Below, piece by piece: positions 35,355 to 44,637 of a stretch of 64,000 bases of DNA. Position 1 is the first letter of the stretch; every line of letters begins with the position of its first letter. The stretch is from contig NC_007777.1 in assembly GCF_000013345.1 (NCBI RefSeq), forward strand, positions 1,736,001 through 1,800,000. The letters run 5' to 3'. The stretch is from Frankia casuarinae. GTDB taxonomy: Bacteria; Actinomycetota; Actinomycetes; Frankiales; Frankiaceae. A model generated the notes under the pieces. That model did no database searches. It was not told the DNA's origin and saw nothing but the letters and a program-made list of their open reading frames with translations. The translations under genes were made by a program, and so were the position numbers.

Positions 35355-36887
35355 GTGTCGGACTTCAACCCGCTCGACCTGTCGCTCGACCTGCCGCTCG
35401 TGCTGCTGTCCAATCGCGGTCCGGTCAGGTTCGACCGGGACGCCACCGGTCGTACCGTCACCAGGGGGGCGGGCGGCCTCGTCTCGGCCCTGTCCGGACT
35501 CGCCGAGCATCTCGACGACGCGGTGTGGGTGTGCGGCGCAGCCAGCGAGGAGGACGTCGCCGTCGCCGGGGAGAGCGCCGGGAGCTCCATCCTCGTCCAG
35601 ACCTATCCCTCGCCCCGGCTCGTGGAGGGCGACCCGGACGGCCCCGCCATCCGGGTCCGGCTCGTCGTTACCGATCCGACCGCCTACGCCGACTTCTACA
35701 GCGTGTGGTCCAACCCGGTCCTGTGGTTCATCCAGCACGGCCTCTACGGCCGATCGCTGTCACCGGTGTTCACCCGGGCCGAGCACGACGCCTTCGAGAA
35801 CGGCTACGCGGCGGTCAACCGGGCCTACGCCGACGCGGTGGTTGACGAGGTGCGCGCGCGGGGTGGCAAGGCGCTCGTCCTGCTGCAGGACTACCACTTC
35901 TACCTCGTGGCTGACTGGGTGCGGGAGCAGTGCCCGGATGCGGTGCTCACGCATTTCATCCACATTCCCTGGCCGGGGCCGGACGAGTGGCGCATCCTGC
36001 CCGCCGACATCCGGGAGCGACTACTGCGCGGGCTGCTCGGTAGTGATGTGGTCGGTTTCCATACCCGGCGCTACGCCCGCAACTTCGTCCTGTGCGCCCA
36101 GGAGCTGCTCGGCCTGCCGATCGACCTGGAGCAGCTGACGGTGACGGTGGCGGACCGGGTGGTCCGCGCCCGGTACCACCCGATCTCGGTCGACCCGGCG
36201 GCGCTGGACGCTACGCAGGCCTCCGAGGAGGTGGCGGCGCATGTGGCGATGCTGCGCTACATCTTCCTCGACGATGACCGTCAGCTCATCCTGCGGGTGG
36301 ACCGCACCGACCCCAGCAAGAACGTCGTGCGTGGCTTTCTGGCCTTCGGCACCCTACTCGATCAGCATCCGGAGCTGGTGGGCAAGGTCAGCTTCCTGGC
36401 GCTGCTGCAGCCCAGCCGCACCGACGTGCCGGAGTACGCCGACTACATCGCCCTGATCGGCGCGGTCGTCGCGGAGATCAACGCCCGGCATACCAAGGAG
36501 GGGCGCCAGCCGATCGACCTGCGGATGGTCGAGGACTTCCCGCTCGCCGTGGCGGCCTACTCCATCTGTGACGTTCTGATCGTCAACGCGATCGCCGACG
36601 GGATGAACCTGGTCGCGAAGGAGGTCGCGGTCGTCAACCGGCGTGGCGGCGTGCTGGCGCTGTCGGAGATGGCCGGGGCGCACGAGGAGCTGGGCGAGTT
36701 CGCCGTTACCCTGCACCCCTTCGACGTGCAGCAGATGGCCGACGCCCTGTACACCGCGCTGACGATGCCGATGGAGGAGCGCCATCGTCGGCTCGCCGCG
36801 GCAGCCAGACAGGTCCGCACCCACGACGTGCGGCGCTGGCTCGACGACCAGTTGGTGGACTTGCGGCGGGTCGCCGGATTCGGGTGA
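35355..36887 (+). CDS. otsA: trehalose-6-phosphate synthase (GT20)
   Basis: The 510-residue GT20 protein has the N-terminal SNRGPV loop, the donor-site stretch RVDRTDPSKNVVRGF (Arg and Lys binding the UDP phosphates) and DGMNLVAKE near the C-terminus. It transfers glucose from UDP- or ADP-glucose to glucose-6-phosphate, giving trehalose-6-phosphate for osmoprotection. The N-terminal loop reads NRGP rather than the NRLP of E. coli OtsA; related pseudo-glycosyltransferases and glucosylglycerol-phosphate synthases share this fold, so substrate is not fully certain. No otsB is adjacent. GTG 35355 follows AGGAGG. Confidence 0.85.
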   Translation: MSDFNPLDLSLDLPLVLLSNRGPVRFDRDATGRTVTRGAGGLVSALSGLAEHLDDAVWVCGAASEEDVAVAGESAGSSILVQTYPSPRLVEGDPDGPAIRVRLVVTDPTAYADFYSVWSNPVLWFIQHGLYGRSLSPVFTRAEHDAFENGYAAVNRAYADAVVDEVRARGGKALVLLQDYHFYLVADWVREQCPDAVLTHFIHIPWPGPDEWRILPADIRERLLRGLLGSDVVGFHTRRYARNFVLCAQELLGLPIDLEQLTVTVADRVVRARYHPISVDPAALDATQASEEVAAHVAMLRYIFLDDDRQLILRVDRTDPSKNVVRGFLAFGTLLDQHPELVGKVSFLALLQPSRTDVPEYADYIALIGAVVAEINARHTKEGRQPIDLRMVEDFPLAVAAYSICDVLIVNAIADGMNLVAKEVAVVNRRGGVLALSEMAGAHEELGEFAVTLHPFDVQQMADALYTALTMPMEERHRRLAAAARQVRTHDVRRWLDDQLVDLRRVAGFG

Positions 36888-37050
36888 CCGGGCTCCCGGC
36901 GCGGGAAGGGAATGGCAAGATCGGGCAGAATGGCGAGATTGGGCAAAGGTACATCGCCATCCGGGATCGGACATGCCGATCGCGGGTAGTCTCGCACCGG
37001 AAAACGATGTGCATCGGGTCGCCGGGCGGCCCCGATGAGGACGGACGGGA

Positions 37051-37251
37051 GTGGACGTGGCTAGTGAGACCGGTCACCACAAGGCCAACACGGGTTCGTG
37101 GGCCGCGGTACTTCTGATCATCGTAGGCTTTGTTGTCGGGACGTTCGCCCTCCCGCTCGCCTCGGTGCCGTTGTGGATCGCGGCTGGCGCACTGCTGGTC
37201 GTTGGCGGCGTCTTCGCCCTCGCATCCAAGATCATGGAGCAGGCCTACTGA
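37051..37251 (+). CDS. small two-helix membrane protein
   Basis: The 66-residue protein has two transmembrane helices (about 17-36 and 40-60) after a GHHKANTGSW opening. Short actinobacterial proteins with this HxxNxGSW-two-helix pattern are conserved but uncharacterised. GTG 37051 follows GGACGGGA. The 160 bp upstream contain an imperfect 18-bp repeat (36911-36946). Confidence 0.65.
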   Translation: MDVASETGHHKANTGSWAAVLLIIVGFVVGTFALPLASVPLWIAAGALLVVGGVFALASKIMEQAY

Positions 37252-37362
37252 GTGCAGTGCCGATCTGGTTCACGAGGCCTGGCGCGGCACCTACCAGTTC
37301 ATCGGGCTGCCGCGCCGCGGCGCTCGGCCGCCGGCCGAGCTCAGGTCGGCGGCGTTCCCGAC

Positions 37363-37920
37363 TCAGGCCGGCGGGCCGGGTTTCGGGGCCCCTGCCGGTC
37401 CGACGGCCTCCCGCAGGCCCCGCGGCGTGACGAAGGAGACGAGCCGGGCCGAGTCCTGACCCAGCTCCGCCCAGCGCGTAACGGTCAGATCCTGGATGGC
37501 GAGTGCCGCCGTCGGAAACGTGGAGATCCGGTATCGCTCGGCCGGGGGCAGCAGGGCCACGGCCAGCGTGTGGATACCGGGATTGTGCCCGACGAGCATC
37601 ACGCTGGGCACTCCGTCGTCGATCTCACGCAGCCGGTCCAGCAGGTCCTGCGCCTCGGCCAGATAGAGCCGGTCCTCGGTCAGGACCGGGACGTTCGGGG
37701 GGAGCGCATCCGCGAGGCCCTCGACGGTCTGCCGGGTCCGCAGCGCGGAGGAGCACAGAATGAGGTCGGGCGCGAGCTTGTTGTCCGTGAGATAGCGCGA
37801 GATGAGCTCGCAGCCCCGCCGGCCCGATCCGGACAGCGGTCGATCGGCGTCGTGGATTGACCCTTCGGCCCAGTCCGACTTTGCGTGCCGCAGCAGAAGA
37901 AGGCGCCGCCGTGGTTTCAC
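37363..37920 (-). CDS. SixA-type histidine phosphatase
   Basis: The 185-residue protein has the phosphoglycerate-mutase superfamily motif LLRHAKSDW (catalytic His about 11), SALRTRQT and MLVGHNPGI with the second catalytic His. SixA-like enzymes remove phosphate from phosphohistidine or small esters. No histidine kinase or phosphorelay protein adjoins it. GTG start. Confidence 0.85.
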   Translation of the reverse strand: MKPRRRLLLLRHAKSDWAEGSIHDADRPLSGSGRRGCELISRYLTDNKLAPDLILCSSALRTRQTVEGLADALPPNVPVLTEDRLYLAEAQDLLDRLREIDDGVPSVMLVGHNPGIHTLAVALLPPAERYRISTFPTAALAIQDLTVTRWAELGQDSARLVSFVTPRGLREAVGPAGAPKPGPPA

Positions 37921-38480
37921 GAGCGAACTCTCCGCCGTACGGGGAGGAAATCGACGGCGCGACGTCCGTCGCGTTCCAGCCGGAATTGCCGTTCCAGCCG
38001 GAGTTGCCGGGAATCCGTACCTGGCGTGGCGGGCGCGGAACGGCGAGCAGGACCCTGCAGGGCTGGTTCGATATAAAGTATGATATTCAGGGAAAAGAAT
38101 TTTCCGGCGAATTTCCCAGGGTCTGTCTGTGGCAGCACGGCCCGGGGTTTCTTGCCGCCACCGCCCGGATCGTCGAATCCGGTCCCGCCGGGAGCCATAC
38201 CCGTGCCCACCGCGCCCTCCCGCGTCCGGTCCCCGCGCCGCCGCGCCGCACGCCCCGCGGCGTGAGGTGATGACATGCAGACTGCCCAGGATGGGCCGGG
38301 TCCGTCAATGAGATATGGCCCGACCGGATAGCGAGGGCGTCGCGGCCGAGTCGTCTGGAACCATGATCCTGATCATCGCCGCCGATATCCGGGCAGATCG
38401 GCCGGCGTGAGGAGCCACCGCGTGACCAGGGGGGCGATCATCGCTGCGGGACGCGCCCGGGGTCACCGGGCGCGGTCCGC
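37921..38480. other. intergenic region with AT-rich promoter-like element
   Basis: No supported gene. Positions about 38070-38120 are AT-rich (ATATAAAGTATGATATTC at 38071-38088), containing TATGAT-like -10 elements on both strands. Which transcript starts here is unclear; the SixA-type gene to the left, on the minus strand, is the nearest candidate. Confidence 0.4.
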
Positions 38481-38849
38481 TCAGCTCGCGACCGACACGG
38501 ACAGCAGCAGCCGGTCGGCGAAGACCAGGGCGTCGTCCGCGCTCAGCCGCCCGCGGGGGACGACGGAAGCACGCTCGTCCGAGGTCAGGCCGCCCCACAC
38601 CCCGTGCTCTTCCTGACAGAAGATCGCGGTGGCCAGGCATGGGCGCTGCACCGGGCAGTCGGAGCAGATCTTGCGGGCCCGCCTCTCGGCCGCGGCCCGG
38701 GCTTTCGTGTTGCGGCCGTCCGGCGGGAAGAATGCGTCCGGGTCGCCGTCGCGGCAGGCCGCTTCCTGGCGCCAGTAGGCGGGCCAACCAGCTCCGAACG
38801 GCTGTGGCGGCAGATCACGGCCGGGAAGAACCGGGACGCCGGCGCTCAT
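38481..38849 (-). CDS. WhiB-family iron-sulfur regulator
   Basis: The 122-residue protein has the four iron-sulfur cysteines Cys32, Cys62, Cys65 and Cys71 (C-x29-C-x2-C-x5-C) and the GVWGG turn (83-87) followed by a basic patch. WhiB proteins bind a 4Fe-4S cluster and usually contact the principal sigma factor to tune transcription. The exact class (WhiB1-7) is not evident, although there is no AT-hook typical of WhiB7. ATG 38849 is chosen; in-frame upstream codons extend nine residues. Confidence 0.92.
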   Translation of the reverse strand: MSAGVPVLPGRDLPPQPFGAGWPAYWRQEAACRDGDPDAFFPPDGRNTKARAAAERRARKICSDCPVQRPCLATAIFCQEEHGVWGGLTSDERASVVPRGRLSADDALVFADRLLLSVSVAS

Positions 38850-39756
38850 CGTGCACCGCCGGACACGTGGTGACACGCGGCGGACAGGGAGCTGAGCGTG
38901 GCGAAGCTTCGAGCGGGTAGCACGCTGGGCTGACTGGGCATACCGTCTCCTGCTGACGTTGCAAAGGCGGACACACTGCTTTTCCAGACCGCCGAATCCG
39001 GTGTTGCCTACACCCAGACAGGCAGGTCAACCTGGTCGAGCCGAGAAGCCCTCGGGCGTTCCGGGTGGAATCCGTCGACGCTGCCTTTTCGGTTGGCCTA
39101 CCGTGGCCGGAGCTCCGCTCGGAAACGATCCCGTCTCGTCTCGTTAACCGAGGAACGTAGACGTCTCTCGACCGGATAGCAAGGGTTCCGGAACGCGGAC
39201 GTCCGGGGCTCCGTACCGGCGTGTGCCGAGGTAGATGGTCACGCACCGTGCGCGTTCCGAGATGACTGCCGTCGGGCGGGATCGGTGTTGCCGTCGGTCG
39301 GGCTCGGTCGCCACGGCGGCCGGGTCCGGGCTCGCCGGGTACCGCCGGATGGGCGGGGAAGCGCTACTGGACAGCGGAAACAGCCTGTATGAAGATCGTT
39401 GCCGGATGACCGGTGCGGCCCGGGAGGGGCGTCGGCGGGGCATTGTCGATCAAGGTTGGAGCGGTACCCGGGTTCGATTGCGTACGGGTGACGATCCCGC
39501 GAAGGTCCGCTTACCCCGGTTCTCGGGGGATGATTTCGGTAGAGAAATGTGCGCAGAACCACATCCGATGCTTTTGCCGCTGCATGCGCCCCTGACCTCT
39601 GCGGGGTGCAGGGGCGGCGATGACGTGGCCGGCACGACCGGGATCCCCCGGGGGACCCCGGGTAGACCCCCTGGGTAAACCCGCCGGCCCGGTCGAAGCC
39701 GGTCGAAGCCGGTCGAAGCCGGTCGGGGCCTCGGCCGGGCCGGCGGGTCGCGGCGG
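38850..39756. other. long intergenic region between two minus-strand genes
   Basis: About 900 bp without a supported gene. It should hold the whiB promoter near 38880-38960. Open frames here (for example on the plus strand 39235-39678) show no known domain and poor third-position GC consistency. Near the right end is a large hairpin with 10-bp repeats, listed separately. Confidence 0.5.
39680..39747 (-). terminator. long hairpin enclosing 10-bp tandem repeats
   Basis: CCCGCCGGCCCGG (39680-39692) and its exact complement (39735-39747) form a 13-pair stem. Between them GGTCGAAGCC-type units of 10 bp are repeated three to four times (about 39690-39724). It ends ten bases beyond the stop of the minus-strand rhodanese gene, so a terminator role is likely, with an unusual 42-base repetitive loop. 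Confidence 0.5.
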
Positions 39757-40179
39757 TCAGCGGGCCGGGCAGGTGGGGAGTCCGGTCGCCGCCCAGCCGT
39801 GGAATCCGCCGATCACGTCGGTGGCGCGCCACAGGCCGAGCTGTCGCAACGAGTCGGCTGCGAGGCTGGAGGTGTAACCCTCTGAGCAGATCACGATGAC
39901 CTGCAGATCGTCCCCCGTCGCCAGTGGCAGGCACGCGTCGCTGGTGGGGTCGAACCGCCATTCGAGGACGTTGCGCTCCACTATGACGGCGCCGGGGATC
40001 TCCCCCTCCGCGGCGCGTTGCGCCGCGGGTCGGATGTCGACCAGCACCGCGTCGCCGTTCTCGGCCAGGGCACGCGCGGCCTGCGCCGGTTCGAGTCGGT
40101 GCAGCCGGGACCGGGCCGCCGCGAGCATCGCGTCAATCCGGCTCGGTGGCGTGGCTGTGGCGTGCTCGGTTGCCGTCAT
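39757..40179 (-). CDS. rhodanese-like sulfurtransferase
   Basis: The 140-residue protein is a single rhodanese domain with LVDIRPAAQR and the active loop CSEGYTS (Cys98, CxxGxxS). It probably transfers sulfane sulfur. Its ATG overlaps the stop of the cysteine dioxygenase gene (ATGA), so both are made from one transcript, fitting a role in cysteine sulfur breakdown or sulfide handling. Confidence 0.88.
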   Translation of the reverse strand: MTATEHATATPPSRIDAMLAAARSRLHRLEPAQAARALAENGDAVLVDIRPAAQRAAEGEIPGAVIVERNVLEWRFDPTSDACLPLATGDDLQVIVICSEGYTSSLAADSLRQLGLWRATDVIGGFHGWAATGLPTCPAR

Positions 40180-40862
40180 GCGCCGCTCCCGGCCACCGCG
40201 TGGGTCGGAGCCCCGCGGTCGCCCCTCCCCGCCTCCATCGGCGCGGTGGCCGCGCCGATGGTGACGGCCGGGCCCAGGACCGTCGCGGCTGCCGCGGCCG
40301 CGGGTGGGATCTCGACGGCACGCGGATCCTCCGCCCGGCCGCCATCGGCCGGCGCCGGCGCGAACCGCATCGACAGTTCCGGTGGGGAGTAGGCGTGGAT
40401 CGTCGTCGCGACCTGCCGGCCGCGGTTGGCGACCCGGTGGATGTGGGTCGGGTCGAAGCCGACCACGGCCCCGGTCCCGTGCCGGTGCATCTGGGAGCTG
40501 GTCCAGCTCCGGTCGTACTGGTCCTCCTCCACGAAACCCTCGGCGACCGTCAGCGCCCCCAGCGCGCCGCCGTGATCGTGTACCTCCGTCTGCTGCCCCG
40601 GATACCAGCCGATCAGCCACACCTCCACGGTCGCGGAGAGCAGCAGCCGGGTGTACCACCGGCGGTCGGGACGGTGACGGATGACGGGACGCCAGACCTC
40701 GGGTGTCGCCGCGAGCGCGGCGGTCAGTTCGCACAGGGTCACCAGGTCGATGAGGCCCGGCTCATCGCTCAGGCACGAGGCCGGCACGAAGGGGTCGGCG
40801 AGGCGGGTGGGGTCGGCGATGCGGGTGGGGTCGGCGATGAGGACCGGGTGGAGGAGGGGCAC
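40176..40862 (-). CDS. cysteine dioxygenase-like cupin
   Basis: The 228-residue protein has a cupin core with HDHGG (His95, His97) and PTHIHRVAN (His140/His142), the three-histidine iron site of thiol dioxygenases, which oxidise cysteine to cysteine sulfinate. The N-terminus has three IADPTR-type repeats (18-bp units, 40791-40840) and the C-terminal 50 residues are Ala/Pro-rich. It is coupled to rhodanese and preceded by a leader peptide and hairpin. GTG 40862. Confidence 0.85.
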   Translation of the reverse strand: MPLLHPVLIADPTRIADPTRLADPFVPASCLSDEPGLIDLVTLCELTAALAATPEVWRPVIRHRPDRRWYTRLLLSATVEVWLIGWYPGQQTEVHDHGGALGALTVAEGFVEEDQYDRSWTSSQMHRHGTGAVVGFDPTHIHRVANRGRQVATTIHAYSPPELSMRFAPAPADGGRAEDPRAVEIPPAAAAAATVLGPAVTIGAATAPMEAGRGDRGAPTHAVAGSGA

Positions 40863-41233
40863 GGGTCACTCCCAAGGCGCGGGTGATGCCGGGACGCGGG
40901 TGGTGCCGGTGGCGTTCGCCGGCACACTGCCGGACACGGCCGGGCGGGGAGAAGCGGTGCCGCGCGCGGGACTGAGGCGCCAGGTCACCGCGTCGAATGA
41001 GCACGATGGTGATGTCCTGCCGGCGTTGGCCCGCCGCGACGCAGGCACGGAGCGCGACGGCACGAAGCGGTGGAGATCACGGTGCGAACGGGCTGAGCGT
41101 GGCGTCGCGCGGCCGACGGATCGTCGGGGCGGGGCGACGGAACTGCCAGCTGGACCAGCCGATCAGCCAGCCAGGGACGGCAGGCGACGCGCCACCGGCG
41201 CCGCCGGTGGCGCCGCGGGAGGATGACGCTGGC
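40863..41233. other. untranslated leader between leader peptide and cysteine dioxygenase
   Basis: No gene is supported in these 371 bases on either strand. On the minus strand it starts with a perfect attenuator-like hairpin and continues as GC-rich sequence to the dioxygenase start. Confidence 0.45.
41189..41213 (-). promoter_or_regulatory. attenuator-like hairpin
   Basis: GCGCCACCGGC (41189-41199) and GCCGGTGGCGC (41203-41213) are exact complements with a three-base loop: an 11-pair stem about 20 bases past the leader peptide stop on the minus strand. This position fits a transcription attenuator or a translation-controlling structure for the dioxygenase-rhodanese operon. Confidence 0.5.
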
Positions 41234-41320
41234 TCAGGCCCGCCCGGTACACGCCGCGCTGACGACCCGGCTCAGGTCCGTCACACGGTCGCGGTGCAGG
41301 AAGAGGTGGGGCACTGCCAT
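41234..41320 (-). CDS. putative cysteine-responsive leader peptide
   Basis: A 28-codon open frame encodes MAVPHLFLHRDRVTDLSRVV followed by SAACTGRA. The pattern with basic residues, VxDLxRVxSAxC and a Cys close to the end resembles the short leader peptides found before sulfur-metabolism genes in Streptomyces and other actinobacteria. A hairpin follows directly, then the cysteine dioxygenase operon on the same strand. There is no ribosome site, but TAGAGT lies ten bases before the ATG, so the transcript may be leaderless. The 370-bp distance to the operon is longer than usual. Confidence 0.5.
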   Translation of the reverse strand: MAVPHLFLHRDRVTDLSRVVSAACTGRA

Positions 41321-41590
41321 GAACGATACTCTACGTTGGAGGTAGCCCGGCGCGTTATGGCCTCCCGAGACCCGGCCGGTGCCCGTCATGGCGTTCCGCC
41401 CGCTGCTCCACGGAGTGGGTGTTTGCCGGATATCCTGCATGGCAGGCAATCCTTCCGCCTGGGCAGGCGCCCGCGTCACCCTGCTGGAGCGAGGGACCGG
41501 AAATGAGGTGCCACGCGCGGTGGTTTTCGTCGAATTCCGTCGATACCCGGACGAAGGTTCGGTCATTGCCCTGGACCAGGGCCTGGGCCG

Positions 41591-43330
41591 ATGAGCGGAC
41601 CCGTCCCCGATGTCGATCGCGCGCGGCTCGAACAGCTTCTGATCCAGCTCTCCGAGCAGGTGAACGAAGTGGCGTCCGTGCAGACCCGGATGCGTGGCCT
41701 ACTCGACGCGGTCGTCGACGTGGCCCGGGAACTGAGCCTGCCGGTCACCCTGCGCCGGATCGCGCAGGCCGCCTGCCAGCTCGTGGGGGCCAAGTACGGC
41801 GCCCTCGGGGTGATCGGCGACGACGGGGAGATCTCGGAGCTTATCCACGTGGGCTTCCCTGACGAGGTGCCCACCATGATCGGCAGGCTTCCCGAGGGGC
41901 GCGGCCTGATCGGGGAGAGTCTGCGCCACCCGCGGCCGTTGCGGGTGGCCGACGTCGCCCGTCATCCCGTCGCGATCGGGTTTCCCAGCGGGCATCCGCG
42001 GTTCGACACCTTCCTCAACGTCCCGATCATGGTGCGGGGCGCGGCGTTCGGAACGCTGTTCCTCGGCGCGAAGCGCGGCGGCGGCGAGTTCACCCAGGAG
42101 GACGAGGACCTGGCGTGCGCGTTGGCGGCCGCGGTCGGTTTCGCGATCGAGAACGCGCGGCTGTACGAGGAGACCAGGCGCCGGCAGGCCTGGCTCTCGG
42201 CCAGCGCGGAGATCACGACCGCGCTGCTGTCGGTTGCGGAGCCCGAGAAGGCGCTCGACCTCGTGGCCCGGCGGGCCCGTCAGGCGACTGCGGCCCGGCT
42301 TGCCGCGATCCTCGTCCCCGACGAGGTCGGCCTGGTGGTCGGGGTTGTCGACGGGGAGGGGGACGACGACCTGCGGGGCCGGGTCTTCGCCGACAACCGC
42401 CGCCTGAACGAGGCCATGCGCACCGGCCGGGCCGTGCTCGTGCCCGTCGACTCCCCGGGCGGTCCGCTGTTCGGCGCGGACCATGCCGACCTCCCGGTGA
42501 AGGTCGGCATGGTGGTGCCGCTGATGGCGGGTGGCCGGGCGCTGGGCATCCTTGTCCTCGGCTCGGGTGGGCGTTCGGCCTCCTTCGGTGGTCTGGACCT
42601 GGAGATGGCCGCGGCTTTCGCCGGGCAGGCCGCGCTCACCCTCGAACTGGCCCGGGTGCACCGCGACCGGGAGCGTCTGGCTGTCTTCGAGGAACGGGAC
42701 CGCATCGCTCGGGACCTGCACGATGTCGTGATCCAGCGGTTGTTCGCCACCGGTCTGCACCTGCAGAGCCTCGCCCGGGCCGTGGACAGCCGGGCGGCCG
42801 AGCGGCTGGACGCCGCCGCCGGCGAGCTTGACCAGACCATCTCCGACATCCGTCAGACGATCTTCTCGTTGACCTCCAACGCTGCTGAGGAGACCGATCT
42901 GCGCGCCGAGATCCAAGCGGTCATCGCCCAGGCCGAACGGGCCCTGGGGATCACCCCGACGGTCCGGCTGGACGGACCGATCGACCGCGGGGTCCCCGCG
43001 GCCATCCGCCCGCACATGCTCGCGGCGCTGCGCGAGGCGTTGTCCAACATCGCCCGCCACGCGCGGGCCTCCCGGATCCACGTGTTGCTGCGGGTCACCG
43101 ACGCCGACCTCCTGGTCGAGGTGCGCGACGACGGCCGCGGCCCTGGCAAGGCCTCGCGCAGCAGCGGGCTGGCCAACCTGCGACACCGTGCGCTCGACCT
43201 CGGCGGCCGGATGGAGTTCGGCCCGGGAGCGGGCGGCATCGGCACCACCATGACCTGGCAGGTTCCAGTGATCGCGCCGTTGCCCGAGCTTCGCGTGCAC
43301 TCCGGCGAGGGATGGGGCGTCCTCGGTTAG
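41591..43330 (+). CDS. GAF-GAF sensor histidine kinase, DevS/DosT-like
   Basis: The 579-residue protein has two GAF domains (about 52-195 and 215-355), a HisKA_3 dimerisation helix with the phosphorylated His377 (ERDRIARDLHDVVIQR) and an ATPase domain (about 470-560: EALSNIARHA, DDGRG, SGLANLRHRA). In the first GAF domain GFPSGHPRFDTFL aligns with the segment of mycobacterial DevS that carries the haem-ligand His; here it is His135, so haem-based oxygen or NO sensing is plausible. The cognate regulator is probably the convergent gene at its 3' end. Confidence 0.9.
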   Translation: MSGPVPDVDRARLEQLLIQLSEQVNEVASVQTRMRGLLDAVVDVARELSLPVTLRRIAQAACQLVGAKYGALGVIGDDGEISELIHVGFPDEVPTMIGRLPEGRGLIGESLRHPRPLRVADVARHPVAIGFPSGHPRFDTFLNVPIMVRGAAFGTLFLGAKRGGGEFTQEDEDLACALAAAVGFAIENARLYEETRRRQAWLSASAEITTALLSVAEPEKALDLVARRARQATAARLAAILVPDEVGLVVGVVDGEGDDDLRGRVFADNRRLNEAMRTGRAVLVPVDSPGGPLFGADHADLPVKVGMVVPLMAGGRALGILVLGSGGRSASFGGLDLEMAAAFAGQAALTLELARVHRDRERLAVFEERDRIARDLHDVVIQRLFATGLHLQSLARAVDSRAAERLDAAAGELDQTISDIRQTIFSLTSNAAEETDLRAEIQAVIAQAERALGITPTVRLDGPIDRGVPAAIRPHMLAALREALSNIARHARASRIHVLLRVTDADLLVEVRDDGRGPGKASRSSGLANLRHRALDLGGRMEFGPGAGGIGTTMTWQVPVIAPLPELRVHSGEGWGVLG

Positions 43331-43389
43331 CGGGTGCGGCGGGGCTGCGGGGAACCCCGGGCCTCAGAGGCCTCAAGAGCCTCAGGGAT

Positions 43390-44085
43390 TCAGGGGTTCA
43401 GCCTGGTGGCGAACACCGCGGCCTGGGTCCGGCTCTCCAGCCCGAGCTTGGACAGCATGCTGGAGACGTAGTTCTTCACGGTCTTCTCGGCGAGGAACAT
43501 CCGGCTGGCGATCTGGCGGTTGGTGAGCCCCTCCGCGATCAGCCGGAGGATACGCCGCTCCTGGTCGGTGAGCCCGGAGAGCCGTTCGTCCTCGGCCGGT
43601 CCCTCCCGCAGCCGCACCAGGACCCGGGGCGTCACCGCGGGATCGAGCAGAGACTTGCCCGCCGCCACCTGGCGCACCGCGTCCACGAGGGCGGTTCCCC
43701 GGATCTGCTTGAGAACGTAGCCGGCCGCGCCCGCCATGATCGCTGTGAAGAGCGCCTCCTCGTCGTCGAACGAGGTCAGGATGAGGCAGGCGATCCGTGG
43801 ATCGCTCGACCGGACCTGCCGGCAGACCTCGATACCGCTGCCGTCCTCCAGGCGTGCGTCCAGCACCGCGACGTGGGGCTGGAGAGCCAGGATCCGGGCG
43901 ACCGCCTCATCGGCCCGCCCGGCCTCCCCGACCACCTCCACATCGGGTTCGTCGGTGAGGAGATCCCGCAGCCCGCGACGCACCACCTCGTGGTCGTCGA
44001 GAAGGAACACCCGGATGGTTCCGGTGATCGACGCAGGCCCCGGTGCGTCACCGACTCCGGAACCGTCCGCCAGTTCGTCTGACAC
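43390..44085 (-). CDS. NarL/FixJ-family response regulator, DevR-like
   Basis: The 231-residue protein has a receiver domain (acidic Asp30/31, phosphoacceptor Asp76 in [11 protein letters not shown], switch residue Thr in ILTSFDDE, Lys in YVLKQ) and a LuxR-type helix-turn-helix ([45 protein letters not shown]). It matches DevR/DosR in organisation. GTG 44085 is chosen with GGAGTC upstream; the frame stays open further upstream (to 44256) but that part looks non-coding. It converges with the sensor kinase gene. Confidence 0.88.
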   Translation of the reverse strand: MSDELADGSGVGDAPGPASITGTIRVFLLDDHEVVRRGLRDLLTDEPDVEVVGEAGRADEAVARILALQPHVAVLDARLEDGSGIEVCRQVRSSDPRIACLILTSFDDEEALFTAIMAGAAGYVLKQIRGTALVDAVRQVAAGKSLLDPAVTPRVLVRLREGPAEDERLSGLTDQERRILRLIAEGLTNRQIASRMFLAEKTVKNYVSSMLSKLGLESRTQAAVFATRLNP

Positions 44086-44637
44086 CGTTGACTCCGCCCG
44101 ACCCTGACGCCGTAGAAGACCGTCGCTGTTGTCACCTGCAGCAAGCAGAATATAACGCTCGCTGTTGGAGGCGGTGACCTCGACCGCACGGAAGCGGTGT
44201 CGTGCGTCTCGGCGGATGCCGTTCGGTGAACCCGTGAACGCCGGTTCCGGCCTCATCCGAAAAGGGTAGGTCCGGGTGGCGTCCGCCGAAGTCCGGTGAG
44301 GTGTAATCGAGCGACTTCATGATGTGATTACGCCAGGTCGCAATTGGCGTGCCGACGGCGGATGCAGAGTCCGTCCGCGAGCCCGGAGGTTTCGCCTGCT
44401 CCCCGGCGCGGCGCTGCGGCCCGTTGGCCGTAGCAGGGGAACCTCGATCGGGGCCGTCCGGTGTTTGTATCGTATGTCCGCCATGTGGCAAAAAGCACCC
44501 CGCTGCGTAGCGCATCCGATCCGTCCGTCAAGATGCAGTTCTCGCCCTCAGGTGCCGGCGCCATTCTCCGGGGTCGGCCGATCATGGGCGTCTTCGGCGT
44601 AGCGGCAGACAGAGATCGAGGGAAAGGACGTGCGGTC
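44086..44637. other. divergent intergenic region
   Basis: No gene is supported. The region separates the divergently read response regulator and repeat-containing protein genes and should contain both promoters. An AT-rich element (TATATT on the minus strand near 44150) is a possible -10 of the response regulator gene. Confidence 0.4.

Noticed and set aside
39235-39678. 147-residue plus-strand frame and an overlapping minus-strand frame
   Set aside because: No domain, no ribosome site and weak third-position bias, so both are treated as non-coding.
40997-41506. 169-residue plus-strand frame
   Set aside because: Overlaps the leader peptide and hairpin on the other strand; translation shows no recognisable features.
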